Of a DNA stretch of 60,000 nucleotides, positions 30,872 to 43,424 are shown piece by piece. Below the pieces are notes generated by a model. That model searched no databases and was not told the origin of the DNA. It saw only the letters and a list, made by a program, of their open reading frames with translations. Source of the stretch: Symsagittifera roscoffensis (taxonomy: Eukaryota > Xenacoelomorpha > Acoela > Convolutidae); contig NC_087063.1 in the NCBI RefSeq assembly GCF_963678635.1, forward strand, positions 75,849,617 to 75,909,616. The letters are read 5' to 3'. Numbering within the stretch: position 1 is the stretch's first letter; every line of letters begins with the position of its first letter. Made by a program: the position numbers and the translations under genes.

Positions 30872-31775
30872 CCAATTTTGAAAAAGCTTTATAAATTCTT
30901 CAAAAGTTCGTGTTCATTTTAAATGATATTGTGTAGTTTTACCTGTAATGAGCTATTTGTATATAGAAATACATTAATAGTTCATAAATAATAGTTTATT
31001 TACTGATTAAAAAGACACTTTGAAGAAATTTGATCCAATAGTTTTTAATTAGACATCTTCTTCAATAATTCTTTCCAATATTGATGTTCATATGTTTCAT
31101 TAAATTTCTAATCAAGTTTGTTTAGCATTTCGAATAGTTTCGTTAGTTTACTTGATGTGTTCTAGTTATGGTTATTTTTGAAGTTTCGCCACAGTCCAAT
31201 CGCACTTTGTATGTCTTTATTAAAAGTCACTTTGACGACGATACATCTCAAACCATAATTTTCCGACAAATGCAACTTGACGCGACAGAATTGGCTCACA
31301 GTAAATAGCAAATTATTAAATAAATAAGCATTCCTCCGTTCAAATAGCAAATGGCCATAAATTGTTTGTTTTCTGTCCATCAAACAATTCAAGAATGTGA
31401 ATGGTTTTGCTTTCTTCAAATTAATTAGCCGAAAATGACGTGACACGTCAAAGTAAATTTGTTGCGTTTAGTCGAAAATTAAAAAAAAACTCGTCTCTCC
31501 AGTCTCCAACCCTCGTAATGGTTTAAGCTTTATGATATTTTCAGGTAGTTTCATTAGAAAAGCAACAGATGCTACAAGTATTAAACAATTGAATTGAGTT
31601 GTTTTAAAGTAAATTTTAAGTAATTAAACTTATACGTTCAAAATCTCTTTTGACCATTTGAGTAGAGATACGGTTTTGTGATTAGCAATTGATAGTAGAT
31701 GGCACATAATCTTCCGAAGACCAAATAATATTTCTTAAATTCGAATGTTATTTTCGTTCTTACGAGCCCCAAGGG
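30872..31775. other. AT-rich intergenic DNA with one unassigned antisense frame
   Basis: There are no repeats or recognisable genes. A 94-residue minus-strand frame (31,162-31,446) contains a fairly complex sequence (TIYGHLLFERRNAYLFNN) but matches no family I know and lacks splice or UTR support, so it is not called as a gene. Confidence 0.4.
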
Positions 31776-31783
31776 ATGAGAGG

Positions 31784-32360
31784 GAACTATGGCCTTGGGT
31801 ACCTAAACTATGGCCTAGGGTACCTGAACAATGGCCTAAGGTGCTTGAACTATGACATACGGAACTTGAACTATGGCCCAGGATACTTGAACTATGGCCT
31901 AGGGTATCTGAACCTTGGCCTTGGGTACTTGAACTATGGCTTAGGGTACTTGAACTTTGGCCTTGGGTACCTAAACTATGGCCTAAGGTGCTTGTACTAT
32001 GACGTACGGAACTTGAACTATGGCCTAGGATACTTGAACTATGGTCTAGGGTACCTGAACCTTGACCTAGGGTACTTGAACTATGGCCTAGGGTACTTAA
32101 ACTATGGCCTTTGGTACCTAAACTATGGCCTAGGGTACCTTAACTATGGCCTACGGTTTTTGAACTGGTGTACGGTACCTGAAATATGGTCTAGGGTACT
32201 TTAACTATGACCTAGGGTGCTTGAACTATGGCCTAGGATACTTGAACAATGGCCTAGGGTACTTGAACTATGGCCTAAGGTACTTGAATTATGACATACG
32301 GTACCTGAAATATGGCCTAGGGTATCTGAACTATAAATTAGGATACCTCAATTAAGGCCT
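31784..32360 (+). repeat. 21-bp minisatellite with 147-bp higher-order period
   Basis: About 27 imperfect copies of a 21-bp unit, close to TTGAACTATGGCCTAGGGTA plus C. A variant unit (GGTGCTTGAACTATGACATA) recurs at 31,841, 31,988 and about 32,280, that is at multiples of 147 bp (7 units), allowing for a 2-bp deletion near 32,165. Since 21 is divisible by three, one + frame stays open (31,776-32,204) and would encode a seven-residue repeat (YGLGYLN). There is no start context or splice evidence for real coding, so it is called a repeat. Confidence 0.95.
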
Positions 32361-32744
32361 AGGGATCTATGAGCTACCTGTAAATCTTGCCTCAAAGATC
32401 GCTCTCAGAGCATCTGTTGTGGTATCATACTAACCCCCCGTCATGACTCGTTTCCTAAGAAGGTTTCGTTATTTTGGTCTCGAGAAAAACCTCCTTGAAT
32501 ATTTCCGTTTTTCAGAATGATTTTCAGTAATGCATCATATCACTTCATTCATCAATCTAGTAATTTCTTATCAAGTTTGGTTCTTCAACTTTAATTTCAA
32601 ATTTGTCAGGTATTTGCCTTGTTTCATTATAAATCTCAATTAAAAACAGACAGCTGCAGGTATGCAGGTAAGTTCAGACAGGTAAAGCGCTCGCTTGAGG
32701 AGACAAAGATGCGCAATCGGTGGGACTATTTTGTGCTTTGTATT
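32361..32744. other. Non-coding DNA, nothing recognised
   Basis: Single-copy-looking AT-rich sequence between the minisatellite and a dispersed repeat. A GCAGGTATGCAGGTAAGTTC stretch near 32,655 looks like a 5' splice site, but it has no coding frame on its left. Confidence 0.4.
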
Positions 32745-33060
32745 TTTTAAAAAAAGATTCGATGAACGTAGTAGTTTTTTAGGGAAGAGTTTGATTTTTT
32801 TGCGGTTTGACTTCTGATTTTTTGTGAATTTCAGTTCCTGTCTATGTTAAAAGGTGGGCAAACTTCACTAGCAAACAGCAAAAATGAAAAGGTCACGACA
32901 AAAGTGATCGACTTCTAGTGTTAATTTTCAGATTTCCTAGCGGAATATAGAATTTATCTATTGATTCAGTTTTCTAAAATTGGCAAATTTTATCAAAAGA
33001 GGGTCAATCATAAATTGTTCTAGAAATTCAAAGAGTTTAGGGCCGTTTATTGTTTTCGAA
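32745..33060 (+). repeat. Dispersed repeat family B, copy 2
   Basis: Diverged copy of 19,155-19,520 sharing the GGGCAAACTTCACTA, CAGATTTCCTAGCGGAA and ATCTATTGATTCAGTTTTCT landmarks. Non-coding. Confidence 0.55.
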
Positions 33061-33330
33061 TTTCGATTGTTGAGATTTTTTCTCTGTCTGTCTGTTGACT
33101 ATGTTTCAGGTATTTAAATTTCAGCTTACTAGTCTTCGTCTCAATTCCTGCAGGCTTAGTTTCTGTTCTGTTGTTTTTTCAAGCGATCTATTTAAAACTT
33201 TTTTAATCTTAAGTTCAGGTTTTTGTTCCGATCATTGAAAATTGGGAGGAACTTTGTATTCGGGTGTTTTAGTTTTTTTTTGTTTTCCACGCAAAATCAG
33301 TTACCACAAATAACGATCGGAATGAGTAGA

Positions 33331-36002
33331 GTGATATATCATATTAAAGCTCCTACAGTCGTGATTTGAACCCTATTAAGAAATTTCAAAAAAATTTCCC
33401 CAGCGTCGAGAAAGATTGATCTGAAATTTTTGATTATTCGTCTTATTTCGAGCAATTGAAGCGAGCGAGTAAATTATTTTAATTGCTTATAAGCTTACAA
33501 TAGCTTAATTCGAAATCTAAAAATTTAGTTTTACTTGGGTAACGGTAGTTTACTTTGATAATTTTGGCGCTTTTTTGATTCAAAAACCCAAAAAACTGCA
33601 AACTTGATAAAAATTTCGAAAATTTTATTTTTCGTTTTTCTAATAATTTTTCTCCAAAAATTGTTCTTCAATCAGCTTTCTTTCAGTATTGGTTTTTCGA
33701 ATACGAATATTCCGAAGTTTCTGTTCAGCTACTTTTATCACACCACGCCGAAAAAAATGACAGTAATTTGTAAACTTTGTTTTTTTTTAAGACTGGTCGG
33801 AACATTCTGTGCTACTTGCACAGTAACCAGATATCCTCCTTAACCATTGCATACAGTCATTGAGTTTTTTGCGAATGACTGTTCGTTTTCGAATGAAGCT
33901 CCGCTTAGCTTCTGTAGAGTGATATATCATATTAAAGCTCCTGCAGTCGATAATCAGTTTGAATAAAATTTTTTGTCCTTGTTCTTACCTATGACGCTTA
34001 CCTATGAAAGAACGCTTACCTATGAGTGATATATCATATTAAAGCTCCTACAGTCGTGATTTGAACCCTATAAAGAAATTTCAAAAAAATTTCCCCAGCG
34101 TCGAGCAAGGTTGATCTGAAATTTTTGATTATTCGTCTTATTTCGAGCAATTGAAGCGAGCGAGTAAATTATTTTAATTGCTTATAAGCTTTCAATAGCT
34201 TAATTCAAAATCTAAAAGTTTAGTTTTACTTGGGTAACGGTAGTTTACTTTGATAATTTTGGCGCTTTTTTGATTCAAAAACCCAAAAAACTGCAAACTT
34301 GATAAAAATTTCGAAAATTTTATTTTTCGTTTTTCTAATAATTTTTCTCCAAAAATTGTTCTTCAATCAGCTTTCTTTTAGTATTGGTTTTTCGAATACG
34401 AATAATCCGCAGTTTCTCTTTAGCTACTTTTATCACACCACGCCGAAAAAGATGACAGTAATTTGTAAACTTTGTTTTTTTTTAAGACTGGTCGGAACAT
34501 TCTGTGCTACTTGCACAGTAACCGGATATCCTCCTTAACCATTGCATACAGTCATTGAGTTTTTTGCGGATGACTGTTCGTTTTCGAATGAAGCTCCGCT
34601 TAGCTTCTGTAGAGTGATATAACATATTAAAGCTCCTACAGTCGATAATCAGTTTGAATAAAATTTTTTGTCCTTGTTCTTACCTATGACGCTTACCTAT
34701 GAAAGAACGCTTACCTATGAGTGATATATCATATTAAAGCTCCTACAGTCGTGATTTGAACCCTATTAAGAAATTTCAAAAAAATTTCCCCAGCGTCGAG
34801 AAAGATTGATCTGAAATTTTTGATTATTCGTCTTATTTCGAGCAATTGAAGCGAGCGAGTAAATTATTTTAATTGCTTATAAGCTTACAATAGCTTAATT
34901 CAAAATCTAAAAATTTAGTTTTACTTGGGTAACGGTAGTTTGTTTTGATAATTTTGGCGCTTTTTTGATTCAAAAACCCAAAAAACTGCAAACTTGATAA
35001 AAATTTCGAAAATTTTATTTTTCGTTTTTCTAATAATTTTTCTCCAAAAATTGTTCTTCAATCAGCTTTCTTTTAGTATTGGTTTTTCGAATACGAATAA
35101 TCCGCAGTTTCTGTTCAGCTACTTTTATCACACCACGCCGAAAAAAATGACAGTAATTTGTAAACTTTGTTTTTTTTTTAAGACTGGTCGGAACATTCTG
35201 TGCTGCTTGCACAGTAACCGGATATCCTCCTTAACCATTGCATACAGTCATTGAGTTTTTTGCGGATGACTGTTCGTTTTCGAATGAAGCTCCGCTTAGC
35301 TTCTGTAGAGTGATATATCATATTAAAGCTCCTACAGTCGATAATCAGTTTGAATAAAATTTTTTGTCCCTGTTCTTACCTATGACGCTTACCTATGAAA
35401 GAACGCTTACCTATGAGTGATATATCATATTAAAGCTCCTACAGTCGTGATTTGAACCCTATTAAGAAATTTCAAAAAAATTTCCCCAGCGTCGAGCAAG
35501 ATTGATCTGAAATGTTTGATTATTCGTCTTATTTCGAGCAATTGAAGCGAGCGAGTAAATTATTTTAATTGCTTATAAGCTTACAATAGCTTAATTCAAA
35601 ATCTAAAAATTTAGTTTTATTTGGGTAACGGTAGTTTACTTTGATAATTTTGGCGCTTTTTTGATTCAAAAACCCAAAAAACTGCAAACTTGATAAAAAT
35701 TTCGAAAATTTTATTTTTCGTTTTTCTAATAATTTGTCTCCAAAAAATGTTCTTCAATTAGCTTTCTTTTAGTATTGGTTTTTCGAATACGAATAATCCG
35801 CAGTTTCTGCTCAGCTACTTTTATCACACCACGCCGAAAAAAATGACAGTAATTTGTAAACTTTGTTTTTTTTAAGACTGGTCGGAACATTCTGTGCTAC
35901 TTGCACAGTAACCGGATATCCTCCTTAACCATTGCATACAGTCATTGAGTTTTTTGCGGATGACTGTTCGTTTTCGAATGAAGCTCCGCTTAGCTTCTGT
36001 AG
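33331..36002 (+). repeat. Four-copy 695-bp tandem array
   Basis: Unit starts (GTGATATATCATATTAAAGC) fall at 33,331, 34,026, 34,721 and 35,417, giving a 695-696 bp period; the fourth copy is partial and ends at about 36,002. Copies are nearly identical. Each unit contains a second partial start phrase (for example 33,919) and the short ladder ACCTATGACGCTTACCTATG. Each also carries a diverged hairpin core (GAAGCTCCGCTTAGCTTC). Open frames of about 80 residues at the same place in each copy arise from the repeat, not from selection as far as can be seen. Homology continues weakly left to about 33,240. Confidence 0.95.
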
Positions 36003-36879
36003 TAGGCATTTTTGGTATTTTATAGGTCTGACTGTCCTTATACATTGACGCATTAGGACCATGCAATTGTGTATTAGATTTTGTTAAAAATTATTTGTTT
36101 AATTTTCGTTTTCCAGTTCATTTTTGAGTTTCGGCTTTAAATCAGGCAGTTATTATGTATATCTTGATTTTTCTGAGTTGTTATACCTCAGGTGTTTATT
36201 GTCATTATGAAGGGCTTTTCAGCTAACTCAAGAAAATAAACTGTAATGATGTCTTTAAAATTTTGACAAGTTCAATCTGTATTTATTTTTTCATGTTACT
36301 TAGGTTTTAGTGCTTAAGTAAAATAATATTCAAGTGTCTTGTAATCGGGACTTTTTTCCGTAAACAACTTTCAGACAAATCTAAGAAGTCGAATTCGCTT
36401 TATTAGTGAACCCTAGCAATTTCGAGACTCCTTTCACTTGGCGTAGATGTTTTTGCATATGTTTTGTCGGCTCCTGTAACTTGCAATGCTGCGCTTGCAT
36501 TGTGTCGTACGTAATGCGATGCTCTGCTTCGCCTTGGTGGTGTTTTTGATGCCTATATAAATGACGTTTGAACCTGATTTTTGAAATCTTTTTTTTTTTC
36601 AAATTAACATCATAGTGTGCAATTTTCCGAACATGAATACTTCTTGTGAATCAAAATGGGTCTATAATTTTTCATGAAAAAGTGCGAATTTATTTTTTGC
36701 TTGTATTTTTGTTTGCCTTTTTCTTTTTTGAAGTTGCGTGCTACTTTTGCAATTCGTCGATTTTGCTACATGTTATTAGCGCTTATGGCTGCCTAACTTT
36801 AAACTAAGGAAATTGATATGTTAACCCAATCATAATAATTGATTTTTCAATAAATTTATCGAAATTGTTCTGGTTATCT
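36003..36879. other. AT-rich non-coding DNA with repeat fragments
   Basis: Contains a short foldback-arm fragment (near 36,345-36,380, TTTTTTCCGTAAACAACTTT) and a diverged hairpin core (36,511-36,535, ATGCGATGCTCTGCTTCGCC). No gene seen. Confidence 0.5.
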
Positions 36880-37130
36880 GACTAATTTTGGATGAATTTG
36901 ATTTTTGGTGGTTTGATTCATGATTTATTTTTCGGTTTATTTCATTTTCTTTGTCAAATGAAGGCAAACTCAACTATCGAGCAAACAGCTAAACTAAAAA
37001 AAAAAAATCACGAAAATTGTGAATGACTTCTTGTGTCAAAAGGCGGTTTAGCATTTCTGAATTCCCAGTGGAATAAAAAATTTATCTTTTGATCCAGTTT
37101 TCTCTAACTGGGATAACCTAAAGAAGAACA
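36880..37130 (+). repeat. Dispersed repeat family B, copy 3
   Basis: Carries GGCAAACTCAACTATCGAGC, a GAATTCCCAGTGGAATAAAA stretch and TTTTGATCCAGTTTTCTCTA in the family order. It has diverged from the other copies. Confidence 0.55.
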
Positions 37131-37465
37131 AGAATTAATTCCCCTAACTTCGCGAACAAAAACTTAAATGCTTCAGTATAATTCAACAAATAAATCTGAC
37201 AGAACCTTTTTTTTAAACCTTGAATCACTAAATAATTGAGCTTATTCCAAATTTAGAGAAGACATGAAGGGCATCAGTAATTACCACTAAGAGTCTGCCC
37301 TTGAAAAAGATAAACGCACTTTTAATTTAAACTTATTTCGAATTTAATATACTAGTAATCAAAAACATTAACAGAATAACAAAATGTTTAAGCCAAGTTT
37401 TGAAATAAGAACAGTGAAAGCTGGATGTTAAGGAACTTGCCTGAACGTGTCTCTGTGACCTCATG

Positions 37466-37503
37466 AGAACAAGGACAAAAAATTTTATTCAAACTGATTA
37501 TCA
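37466..37503 (-). repeat. Inverted snippet of the 695-bp unit
   Basis: The reverse complement of this stretch matches the array segment GATAATCAGTTTGAATAAAA plus the following TTTTTTGTCCTTGTTCT (as at 33,950) over about 36 bases. It stands alone, in the opposite orientation to the array. The surrounding 37,131-38,269 is AT-rich with nothing else recognised. Confidence 0.65.
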
Positions 37504-38269
37504 AAAAATTATTGCGGTTTTTTCTCTTTTTCTAACAATTTTTTCTTAAGTTTCCAGGTTTCAGAGCGCCTAGTTTCCTTGTTTAATTGGAACAATTTTT
37601 CCTGCGTTATACCATGGAAGTGCAGGTCATAAATTAATAGTTAAAAACGATAGGTCTAAATTCTCCACAATTTCGAGTTTTTGAAAAACTATTTTTGAAA
37701 AATCGCAATATCTCAGAAGCAAGAACCTTTCAGTATCTCATGATTAAAGAGAAGAATCGCAGAACTTTTTCGCTGTCTAGTAGAATTTAAAAAGATCCCT
37801 CTTTGAAAACTTCATTATTATAAAAATACTTTATAGACATAGCAAGTCATACATACAAAAAAATCTTATGTTTGATCATTTTTTAAACGAAAGTATTGTC
37901 CCCCTCAAAAAAATGGTACGAACTAAATCAAGATATCAAGAATAATCTTTATCTCACTAAATGCGCGAAGCAACTAATCTCCTCCTTGCTTAATTTCATT
38001 TAACTTTCAAGCAAAATACGATTTTCGCTTAATACGTTCAGCAACTGCTATCTTCTATTCTCTATTTGTAATTGAATTTCCCTTAATTTACCTTTGCATA
38101 AAGGTTTTTTGAAGTTGATTCTTGCTTCTGGACTTCTTTCTAAATAGCTTCTAGCTTTCACGTAAAAAATGGTTTGAATGCTCAGTAGAATTGATACTTA
38201 TTAAGGATGTTAAACAGAATGTCAAGAGATCTTAAGCCAACAGCTCTTGCTTCAACAGTATTTTGTTTG

Positions 38270-39270
38270 ATTTTTTAAAAATATTTTCTTTTGTGGTGAA
38301 TCGCTTGCATTATTCTCTTCTGCATAAAAGTAGGACCAAAATTGGTGTAGCAAGTGCAACCATAGATAAGCAAACCCTATTGATTAAGAGGTTGAATACT
38401 ACTGCAATAACTTTGATAAGAATTTCAATGGGAACAAAAGGCCTCCAACTAGTAAAATATCGCAAAGTGTCTTATCTATTTTTCATTGAACCTTTAATAC
38501 ATGAGTCACGAAAAACAGTTTGGAATTAACATTTACCATCAAAAACATTGAGATTGGTTGAGGGCTAATTTTTTTTTCGAGATACTTTTCTGTGCTCAAA
38601 GTGAGCTTTTTTTCTATCAACCCGTGACAAATTCTGCTAGTTTTTATTTAAATGTGTAAATGATGGTTTTCACAAGCTTCTTTCCTACTATCAGCAAAAT
38701 GGTAAACTTTCGATTGTTTGACACTATCTGGCATATCGCTTGTATACACAGGAAAAACAGGAGGCCTAGGACAGCCTAGGAGTTAGCGGCAGCCAATTCG
38801 AATTACTATCATTTGTATAAACATTTTGTTCTGTTAGTCAAATAGCTACGAATTAATTCATGTACAACCGCTCTTATTCCAAAGTTCAAAATTATATCAT
38901 GATTTAACGTATCAGAAGTTTTTCAGATCGAGTCAGCTCTTCCAGTGCATCGACAGTTTTAAGTGTTTTTTTTTCCCGAAAACCAAACTTCTTTGTCTAG
39001 AAAACCTTACAGATGTCAAGAATATTGTAAAATTGTTATGAATTATCTGCTCAAAAAGCTTCGCTGAGCAAAATAGTAGTGCTTTAGTTCTATAATGATT
39101 TCGATCAAATTTCGATAGTTGCATATATAAGGATGATGCTTTCAGCCTCTTCGACACTCTGGGAAGCAGCCACTTTTAAATGAAAGATTGTTAAGATATG
39201 TCAGGTATGTGACAACAACAGAGGAAATGCTTGTAATGACGTTGTTGCTAAATACATACACACCTGATGA
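38270..39270 (-). pseudogene. LINE reverse-transcriptase remnant
   Basis: On the minus strand, phrases of a LINE RT occur in the proper order but in shifting frames: LNNLSFKSGCFPE (39,230-39,190), KLFEQIIHNN (about 39,060-39,030), a palm segment SDTLNHDIILNFGIRAVV ending in RSYLTNRTK (38,915-38,830), a GP...YTSDMP stretch and HFADS in place of FADD (about 38,690). Weak C-terminal similarity continues to about 38,270. CR1/jockey-like by motif style. The altered FADD and many stops make it inactive. Confidence 0.65.
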
Positions 39271-42200
39271 CTGCTTCGGTTTAAGCAATTGAATAAATTC
39301 TCCAACTTGTAAACAAACATACAGAGCGTAGCGGAATAATTGACAAAAACTTTCTGTTCATTCCCAATTACCTCAACTAGTTACAATTCTAGATTTGTAA
39401 TTTTTTCTTTGCAGCTGTTTGCAATGTCTTAAGTATCCGTTATCTCTAAATTTATGGTCAAAAGAAGTGGGGATTTCGTGCTCTGGGACTCGAATAAAAA
39501 ATTTAATTATTTCATTCGTTTAAATTTTTAGATTTCTGCCTCGAGTCTCCGATACGTTGTCTAAATATTATTAATCTAACAAATTTTTTTCGATTTTTCT
39601 CAAATCAAATTTTCTACCTTTGAAAAAGTTGTGGCGTTTTTAGAGATTTGGCTGATAGGTAGAAAGTGTCTGATAGGATCGAAGTGTTTTTTTTAAATCA
39701 AATTTTCTACCTTTATTCTTTCACTTAAGAACATTCGTCTTTTCTTAATATTGCTTCTATCATTTTTCCATGATGCGTGAATCTTTTTTTTTCTTGTTTT
39801 TTGCTTTGTTTGTTTCTTTATCAAACCAGCAAGAAGAAAGTAAGGCGTCATTAGAGATTTGTCTGGTAGGTTCGAAGTGTTCTAGAACGGCACAGAAAAC
39901 ATCATGGAGATTATAAGATGCAGTAGCAGAACAAGATTCGCTGAGGATATCTGATTCTTCTAGTTTAAATTTCTGAAGATTTGAAAGTCAATGGTTTTAT
40001 TTTTTCTTGAGGAACGGCACATCTGGAAAAAATTTCTTCTAACTTCAAAAAACTATGAGTTTCGAGTATGCTTATATCAAGCTCATTCAAGTTTCAACAC
40101 TAAAATGAGTGATGCAGATTCGAGATATCAGTTGTTCTAGTAGGTTAGAAGTTCGAGATATGAATTATTCTAGTAAGTTAGGAATTCAAACATTTTTAAA
40201 TCGATTTTCTCTAATTTATTTATAAATCAGGTGATTTCCTACCGAGAAGTCAATGTTTAAACTACGTGCATATAAGGATTGGTCACAAAAAATTTGATAT
40301 CGAGTAATTCAATTTTGCTTTTTATGGTGCTCAAGAATAATTGATGTTGTTTCCAGTAGATTAGTAAACACATCTTTGACAAATGATAGTTCAGGAAGAA
40401 GTTAGATCATGCTGCTTTTAAATCTTCCAACCCTGATGTTTACATAGGAATCATTGTTTTTTTCTAACCGTAAACAGTGTAGTATCATCAGCATCACTCA
40501 AACCTGTTTCAGTAGTTTAAATTACTTCAGGAGACTCGAGAAAATACACCATTATTACACAAAAGAACATAAAAATTACTGGCATTATCAACTTTACTTA
40601 CTTTTTTTTCTAGCATTTTTGTTAATTTTTGGCCTTTTTGGATATCTGCTGGTTCAGAAACAGCTGCATCATTCGACTGGTTGTAATTGTAACCGGGCAC
40701 TTGTTACATCTTAAAAAGTTTGAATTCTACTAAACGTATCATCATTTCGATTTTACTTACACTTCTTGTACATCTTGCCGGCCGGAAGACGATGGGCATT
40801 AGATTTGACAACTTTGACCATGACATAATTTTGAGTTACAAGTTTACCACTTCAGTCTTTTACAACTTTTTCCGGCAAACTTATTAAACAATATTGTCTA
40901 GGCGACTGTTGTTTTCCAAGAGTTTAATTCCGAATTTGTCGTCAGTTTTTTTTCGGCTGTACTTTTCCGAGGTCGTCTTTGTGGTTTGAATTTTTGAATA
41001 CCTGAATCTACGCGCTTCTTGATCTTCGCCTTCTTTTTCTCTATCTATTATGTCCTGCTCTTACTGATTTTCTTCTAATGCACTTAGCTCTGAGCTCTTC
41101 TGTTTGTGATCCTGCTTTACAATGGGTGTTTCTCCGAGATACTTCAGTGATGGAATTGCTTCGTTTTATCAATTTGAGTAGTCATAGTCAATTATCTGAA
41201 ACTATTTAAGAAGTTTATCACAACAGTGATGCTAATACAAAAACAGTGCTAATCATCAACATTATTTAAAATTGAAAGAGCTTCACCGTGATTTGTTCTA
41301 TTCGAAAGTTAAATTTTTTAATCAGCTTTTCGGTTTCCTTGTTCTTTAAAACTTTTCCAACTGTCTGTTGGCCATCTATGTTTGTTCGAGTTGTATTCTT
41401 TACTCTCGGTTTGATTTTATTGTTTTATGGTGGTTGACAAATAAGAAAATAATATGACTGTTTTTGATTTACTTCTCGCTTTGCTTCGCCTTAGTGTAAA
41501 AATTTGGCAACAGTTAGTTTCTAAAAACGTTATGCAATCAAAAGTAGGGCAATGGAATGCGTTCTAAGGGACGGAAATGCCCAGGCTTTTTCTACATTTT
41601 TTTTGCCGCATAGGGAAGTCTCCGTTTACGGTGAGACAGTCATCATAAGAAGATCCGAAGCTTCCGATTCAACAGTTGCCGGTGCGGAAAAATCGATGAC
41701 ATCTCTCTCCCTTACAGACAAAGGCTCAAGGTTGAATGGTGGTAGCTGGGCCGGGGGCCAATAATCCTAAAAATTAACAGTTGCTGTTTCCATGTACAGT
41801 GTAGTTGTATATCAAGAAACTGTTTTTCGCAAGTTTGACAATCCAGAACAATGTGTGATGTCTTTCGTTTCCCTTGAGAGACGTTTGATTAAACTAGTAA
41901 CGAAATTATGGAATCAATTGATATTTAATTAATGTAGCTCAATGAAGGCTACGCATTGAAAAGCTAGACAATCAATGAAGTCAAATATTGATTAAATTAT
42001 GCTGACTCTAAACTTTGATAAAAAACAGCAGGCGACTCAAGTATTCTGAAGAAGAGATCCACAGCTTTTCTATAAAAAAGCCCTTTGAACGACACCAGTT
42101 ACCTTTAGAAGCATCAACGACTGCTGTAAAATAGAGCCTAATAAAAAGTTTTTTTTCAAACTATTTAGCATAAGCATTACAAGCTATTAAAATATCAGTA

Positions 42201-42397
42201 ACCTGGAGGATTCATTAAATGTTTGCAGTTGTTAGAACAGTTATCGTACTAAGAAGTTGCTTAAGGTCGAAATTGCTTCTTGTGCAAAAGTACATGCATT
42301 GCGTAACATGCATATCCATGTTGAAGAAACTATAAAAGATATAACTGAGTATGTCAATGATATATTTTGTTATTTAATTTAAAGTAAATATTTATCG
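39271..42397. other. Long AT-rich stretch without a recognised gene
   Basis: Mostly unique-looking sequence. A 33-bp direct duplication begins with TTCGAGATAT at 40,119 and 40,152. Phrases built on CTGATAGGTAGAAAGTGT and CTGGTAGGTTCGAAGTGT recur near 39,650-39,880. A 70-residue + frame at 41,552-41,764 is somewhat GC-richer than its surroundings but matches nothing I know. A partial hairpin phrase (TTTGCTTCGCC) is at 41,482. Confidence 0.5.
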
Positions 42398-42620
42398 TAT
42401 TTACGCTTGCGATTAGCAATCGTTATCAAATTGGAATAAAGGTTTTTTTTGGGTTAATAATTTGTTTAAAAATCACTTGAATCATTTGCAAGGTGGTATA
42501 ATCACTTACAGTGGTACTTCGGTGATATAATCATTTCTTCTGACCTGCTCATCTTCTTCAAAATCAAATTTAACTACTGGCCACCAAGAACTACTGGTAA
42601 TGGATATATCTAGAACTCTA
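42398..42620 (+). repeat. Dispersed repeat family C, copy 2
   Basis: Same landmarks and order as 23,250-23,420: ACGCTTGCGATTAGCAATCG, GAATCATTTGCAA and AAATTTAACTACTGGCC. Confidence 0.55.
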
Positions 42621-42832
42621 ACCAAAGTATTTATAGTTATTACCCTTGCGATAAGCGAGGGTATTGCAATCGGATACTAGACTTTTTAGGGCTTTTTCCT
42701 TTTAGGTTTTTAGGAATTTTTTGTCCTTTTTGCAATTTTTTAGTTTCGACAAAAAGGGATTTTCTAGGTTTTTTTTTTAAATTTTTTATTTATCTTTTCA
42801 TTTGCTGGTAATCATAGTCATACCTTTTTGTA

Positions 42833-42870
42833 TCGCAATTGGTGCGAAGCTCCGTTTCGCCTCTGTGTTA
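42833..42870 (+). repeat. Dispersed hairpin element
   Basis: Has the family core TATCGCAATTGGTGCGAAGC, then TCC, then GTTTCGCCTCTGTGT. The two halves GCGAAGC and GTTTCGC can pair in a 7-bp stem with one G-T. A tRNA-like sequence begins about 30 bases downstream. Confidence 0.65.
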
Positions 42871-42898
42871 TAAATTTAAATTCAATCAAACGATCCGA

Positions 42899-42971
42899 TG
42901 CATCTGGCGTAGAGGTGATACATTTGCTTAAACGGCTAAGGCCTTGGGTTTGAATCCGGCCGGGACCTATT
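42899..42971 (+). repeat. tRNA-like SINE head 1
   Basis: A box A-like TGGCGTAGAGGT at 42,905 and box B-like GGGTTTGAATCC at 42,946 are spaced 41 bases apart, as in tRNA genes. They are followed by GGCCGGGACC. The flanks do not pair into a clear acceptor stem and no CCA-proximal structure is visible, so a tRNA-derived SINE head is more likely than a functional tRNA gene. Confidence 0.55.
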
Positions 42972-43081
42972 TTCGTTGCTAACTTGAGTTTATTGCGTTT
43001 TCGGACTATCGTTCGTCTATTTATTTTTTTCTGCTTAGTTGTTGTAGTCCGATTTTTTTTTGATGTTGCAGCTTTTTCTCA

Positions 43082-43143
43082 AGTGCTGTAACACCCATGC
43101 TTGACGACAAAACCCGGCTGTTCGAATCTAGTCGGGACTTGAA
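43082..43143 (+). repeat. tRNA-like SINE head 2, decayed
   Basis: Box B-like CTGTTCGAATCT at 43,118 is followed by AGTCGGGACTTG, parallel to the GGCCGGGACC after head 1. The box A side is eroded. Confidence 0.45.
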
Positions 43144-43424
43144 AAATTGGTAGTTTTGATTTTTGGCTGTCTGCTTATTTTTGCCGGCTTAGTTCCCGCA
43201 GAAAGGAATTTTTCAGCTGTTTTCTAGCATTTCGAAAGCTCCTTTTAATGTTTTTTCTGGTGCCTGTAATTTTTTCCGGACATTTCGGGCTTTTTTGCAA
43301 GTTTTTTAAATTTTTATGACAAAAAATTTTTTATAGATTTTTATGACCAAAACAATTTTTAATTTTTATTTCAGTTTTTGATTTTTCTGGCATCTGATTT
43401 TAATCACGGTTATTTTTTTGTATT

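Noticed and set aside
31162-31446. 94-residue minus-strand frame
   Set aside because: Sequence complexity is reasonable but there is no recognisable homology or gene structure, so only mentioned in the gap entry.
31776-32204. 142-residue frame with seven-residue repeats
   Set aside because: Explained by a 21-bp minisatellite whose unit is a multiple of three; no start, splice or UTR evidence for a gene.
33604-35254. Repeated frames of about 80 residues in the 695-bp array
   Set aside because: Same position in each unit, Phe-rich, no conserved domain; they exist only because the units are nearly identical.
40454-40714. 86-residue frame with a hydrophobic segment
   Set aside because: A possible membrane helix arises from a T-rich run; no family match, no splice sites or start context.
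42899-42971. Functional tRNA gene
   Set aside because: Boxes A and B are present, but no convincing acceptor or anticodon stem and several related decayed copies nearby; a SINE head fits better.
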